Shown: positions 61,425 to 64,000 of the stretch, piece after piece
Layout of the letters: every line of letters begins with the position of its first letter
Numbering within the stretch: position 1 is the stretch's first letter
Assembly: GCA_964057225.1 (NCBI GenBank)
Contig: OZ059900.1
Location: forward strand, 17,933,638 to 17,997,637
DNA from: Auanema rhodensis
Lineage: Eukaryota; Nematoda; Chromadorea; Rhabditida; Rhabditidae
Direction of reading: 5' to 3'
DNA length: 64,000 nt
Position numbers and translations under genes: made by a program
The notes under the pieces: generated by a model
Database searches by the model: none
What the model was told of the DNA's origin: nothing
Seen by the model: the letters and a program-made list of their open reading frames with translations, nothing else

Positions 61425-64000
61425 ATTTAATCAATATTAGCCATAAGGGGCGTGCCCTCAGAATATGCTAATTTCCTTAATTTTCTAACCCCTGTTTTTT
61501 TGTCGTGAAAGTGGAACTAGACGTTGTAGGAACAATTTTGAGCTAGGTTTCATTGACATTGCATGAGTTTGAACACATGAAATCGTAAGTCAAAACCTTG
61601 TTTACAGCGAAATTTCCAAAAACTGGTTTTCCAGCATAATAAAATATTTCTCATGGGAAATACTGTGTTTTTGTATTTTTCTAGCGTTCAGCATGTAAAA
61701 TGCTTCATTTTAGTATGTAACACGCTGAAATTCGTTGCATTTGACGACTCATATGAACAAAAATCGATTTAATCAATATTAGCCATAAAGGGCGTGCTCT
61801 CAGAATATGCTAATTTCCTTAATTTTCTAACCCCTGTTTTTTTGTCGTGAAAGTGGAACTAGACGTTGTAGGAACAATTTTGAGCTAGGTTTCATTGACA
61901 TTGCATGAGTTTGAACACATGAAATCGTAAGTCAAAACCTTGTTTACAGCGAAATTTCCAAAAACTGGTTTTCCAGCATAATAAAATATTTCTCATGGGA
62001 AATACTGTGTTTTTGTATTTTTCTAGCGTTCAGCATGTAAAATGCTTCATTTTAGTATGTGACACGCTGAAATTCGTTGCATTTGACGACTCATATGAAC
62101 AAAAATCGATTTAATCAATATTAGCCATAAGGGGCGTGCCCTCAGAATATGCTAATTTCCTTAATTTTCTAACCCCTGTTTTTTTGTCGTGAAAGTGGAA
62201 CTAGACGTTGTAGGAACAATTTTGAGCTAGGTTTCATTGACATTGCATGAGTTTGAACACATGAAATCGTAAGTCAAAACCTTGTTTACAGCGAAATTTC
62301 CAAAAACTGGTTTTCCAGCATAATAAAATATTTCTCATGGGAAATACTGTGTTTTTGTATTTTTCTAGTGTTCAGCATGTGAAATGCTTCATTTTAGTAT
62401 GTAACACGCTGAAATTCGTTGCATTTGACGACTCATATGAACAAAAATCGATTTAATCAATATTAGCCATAAGGGGCGTGCCCTCAGAATATGCTAATTT
62501 CCTTAATTTTCTAACCCCGGTTTTTTTGTCGTGAAAGTGGAATTAGACGTTGTAGGAACAATTTTGAGCTAGGTTTCATTGACATTGCATGAGTTTGAAC
62601 ACATGAAATCGTAAGTCAAAACCTTGTTTACAGCGAAATTTCCAAAAACTGGTTTTCCAGCATAATAAAATATTTCTCATGGGAAATACTGTGTTTTTGT
62701 ATTTTTCTAGTGTTCAGCATGTAAAATGCTTCATTTTAGTATGTAACACGCTGAAATTCGTTGCATTTGACTACTCATATGAACAAAAATCGATTTAATC
62801 AATATTAGCCATAAGGGGCGTGCCCTCAGAATATGCTAATTTCCTTAATTTTCTAACCCCTGTTTTTTTGTCGTGAAAGTGGAACTAGACGTTGTACAAA
62901 CAATTTTGAGCTAGGTTTCATTGACATTGCATGAGTTTGAACACATGAAATCGTAAGTCAAAACCTTGTTTACAGCGAAATTTCCAAAAACTGGTTTTCC
63001 AGCATAATAAAATATTTCTCATGAGAAATACTGTGTTTTTGTATTTTTCTAGTGTTCAGCATGTAAAATGCTTCATTTTAGTATGTAACACGATGAAATT
63101 CGTTGCATTTGACGACTCATATGAACAAAAATCGATTTAATCAATATTAGCCATAAGGGGCGTGCCCTCAGAATATGCTAATTTCCTTAATTTTCTAACC
63201 CCTGTTTTTTTGTCGTGAAAGTGGAACTAGACGTTGTAGGAACAATTTTGAGCTAGGTTTCATTGACATTGCATGAGTTTGAACACATGAAATCGTAAGT
63301 CAAAACCTTGTTTACAGCGAAATTTCCAAAAACTGGTTTTCCAGCATAATAAAATATTTCTCATGGGAAATACTGTGTTTTTGTATTTTTCTAGTGTTCA
63401 GCATGTGAAATGCTTCATTTTAGTATGTAACACGCTGAAATTCGTTGCATTTGACGACTCATATGAACAAAAATCGATTTAATCAATATTAGCCATAAGG
63501 GGCGTGCCCTCAGAATATGCTAATTTCCTTAATTTTCTAACCCCGGTTTTTTTGTCGTGAAAGTGGAATTAGACGTTGTAGGAACAATTTTGAGCTAGGT
63601 TTCATTGACATTGCATGAGTTTGAACACATGAAATCGTAAGTCAAAACCTTGTTTACAGCGAAATTTCCAAAAACTGGTTTTCCAGCATAATAAAATATT
63701 TCTCATGGGAAATACTGTGTTTTTGTATTTTTCTAGTGTTCAGCATGTAAAATGTTTCATTTAAGTATGTAACACGCTGAAATTCGTTGCATTTGACGAC
63801 TCATATGAACAAAAATCGATTTAATCAATATTAGCCATAAGGGGCGTGCCCTCAGAATATGCTAATTTCCTTAATTTTCTAACCCCTGTTTTTTTGTCGT
63901 GAAAGTGGAACTAGACGTTGTAGGAACAATTTTGAGCTAGGTTTCATTGACATTGCATGAGTTTGAACACATGAAATCGTAAGTCAAAACCTTGTTTACA
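61425..64000 (+). repeat. Right-hand tail of the array
   Basis: Two monomers (61425, 61767) share CTAGCGTTC, found nowhere else noted; the second also has CATAAAGGGCG, GTGCTCTC and TGTGACACG. They are followed by known zone IV subtypes: GTGAAATGC (62109), CCCCGG/GACTACTC (62451), GTACAAAC/ACACGATG (62793), GTGAAATGC (63135), CCCCGG with ATGTTTCATTTAAG (63477) and a partial consensus copy (63819). The window ends inside the array. Confidence 0.88.

Larger units (their letters stand above)
1..64000 (+). repeat. Satellite DNA array, 342-bp monomer, about 187 copies
   Basis: The entire window is one head-to-tail tandem repeat. Monomer starts (ATTTAATCAA) were followed from 1, 343, 685 onward to 63819; most steps are exactly 342 bp, with 280, 340, 341 and 343 as exceptions. 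Copies differ from each other by only a few substitutions. All copies lie in the same orientation, and no insertion, inversion or unique spacer was seen. Consensus G+C is about 34% by hand count. The length is close to two nucleosome repeats, as in several known eukaryotic satellites, which suggests centromeric or pericentromeric heterochromatin; that role is inferred, not shown. No gene lies anywhere in the window. Family and species are not recognised. Confidence 0.99.
37143..64000 (+). repeat. Zone IV subarray (78 full monomers plus a partial)
   Basis: This zone is defined by CCCCGG with GACTACTC, GTACAAAC with CATGAGAAA, ACACGATG followed in the next monomer by ATTTCATT, GTGAAATGC, CATGACTTTG, and GAACGCATG with TATAG. 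Every full monomer is exactly 342 bp. Two levels of HOR are visible: a segmental repeat of about 30 monomers and an 11-monomer tandem repeat inside its second copy. No gene is present. Confidence 0.9.

Noticed and set aside
1-64000. CRISPR array
   Set aside because: The repeats are 342 bp and abut directly. There are no short repeats separated by unrelated spacers and no cas genes.
1-64000. Human or primate alpha satellite (342 = 2 x 171)
   Set aside because: The two 171-bp halves do not resemble one another as an alpha dimer would, and I do not see alpha-satellite sequence. The length match is a coincidence or reflects nucleosome spacing.
1-64000. Pure assembly artefact (one repeat looped many times)
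   Set aside because: Monomers differ by many linked variants in structured order with private changes in individual copies, which a looped assembly would not produce. Local copy-number errors in near-identical blocks such as 52191-59714 remain possible.

Overview
The whole 64 kb window is one tandem satellite-DNA array. Its basic unit is a 342-bp monomer, head-to-tail on one strand. I could follow it without a break through 187 complete copies (phase start ATTTAATCAA at position 1, then 343, 685, and so on) plus a final partial copy at 63819-64000. I see no protein-coding gene, RNA gene, CRISPR array, transposon insertion, inversion or unique-sequence spacer. Both edges lie inside the array, so its full size is unknown. 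By hand count a consensus monomer is about 34% G+C and has 9 CpG against about 9.8 expected. The lack of CpG depletion argues weakly against a heavily methylated vertebrate genome. A homogeneous array of this size points to eukaryotic (peri)centromeric or other heterochromatin in a long-read assembly, perhaps from an invertebrate. I do not recognise the satellite family and cannot name the species.

The real content is in the variants. Monomers fall into recurring subtypes marked by shared substitutions and poly-T length, and the subtypes recur in fixed order as higher-order repeats (HORs). Zone I (1-18677, 55 monomers) is marked by AATTAG, AAAATACTTC, TATAG and CCTAAATT/GGGAAAAACT types. Its HOR period changes from 12 monomers (4039 bp) to 9 (3077 bp) to 13 (4445 bp). 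Zone II (18678-33722, 44 monomers) starts with a disordered stretch. It then carries a 4-monomer HOR (1368 bp) with paired T8/T6 poly-T monomers, nested in a 17-monomer repeat (about 5.81 kb). Zone III (33723-37142, 10 monomers) is a short transition zone, and the only place where a substitution creates 61-codon open frames. Zone IV (37143-64000) is marked by CCCCGG, GTACAAAC, CATGAG, GACTACTC and GTGAAATGC. It holds a duplication of about 30 monomers (offset 10260 bp at its left edge) and, inside the second copy, a younger 11-monomer tandem duplication (3762 bp per copy).

Several single monomers are hybrids: the 5' part of one subtype is joined in register to the 3' part of another (5749-6090, 33381-33722, 36459-36800, 46377-46718, 48087-48428, 48429-48770). 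They sit where subtype order jumps and are the expected footprints of unequal crossing-over or conversion. From 33381 to 63818, 89 consecutive monomers are all exactly 342 bp, whereas zones I and II contain 280-, 340-, 341- and 343-bp forms. I found no undescribed gene system. What deserves attention is the well-resolved record of satellite turnover.
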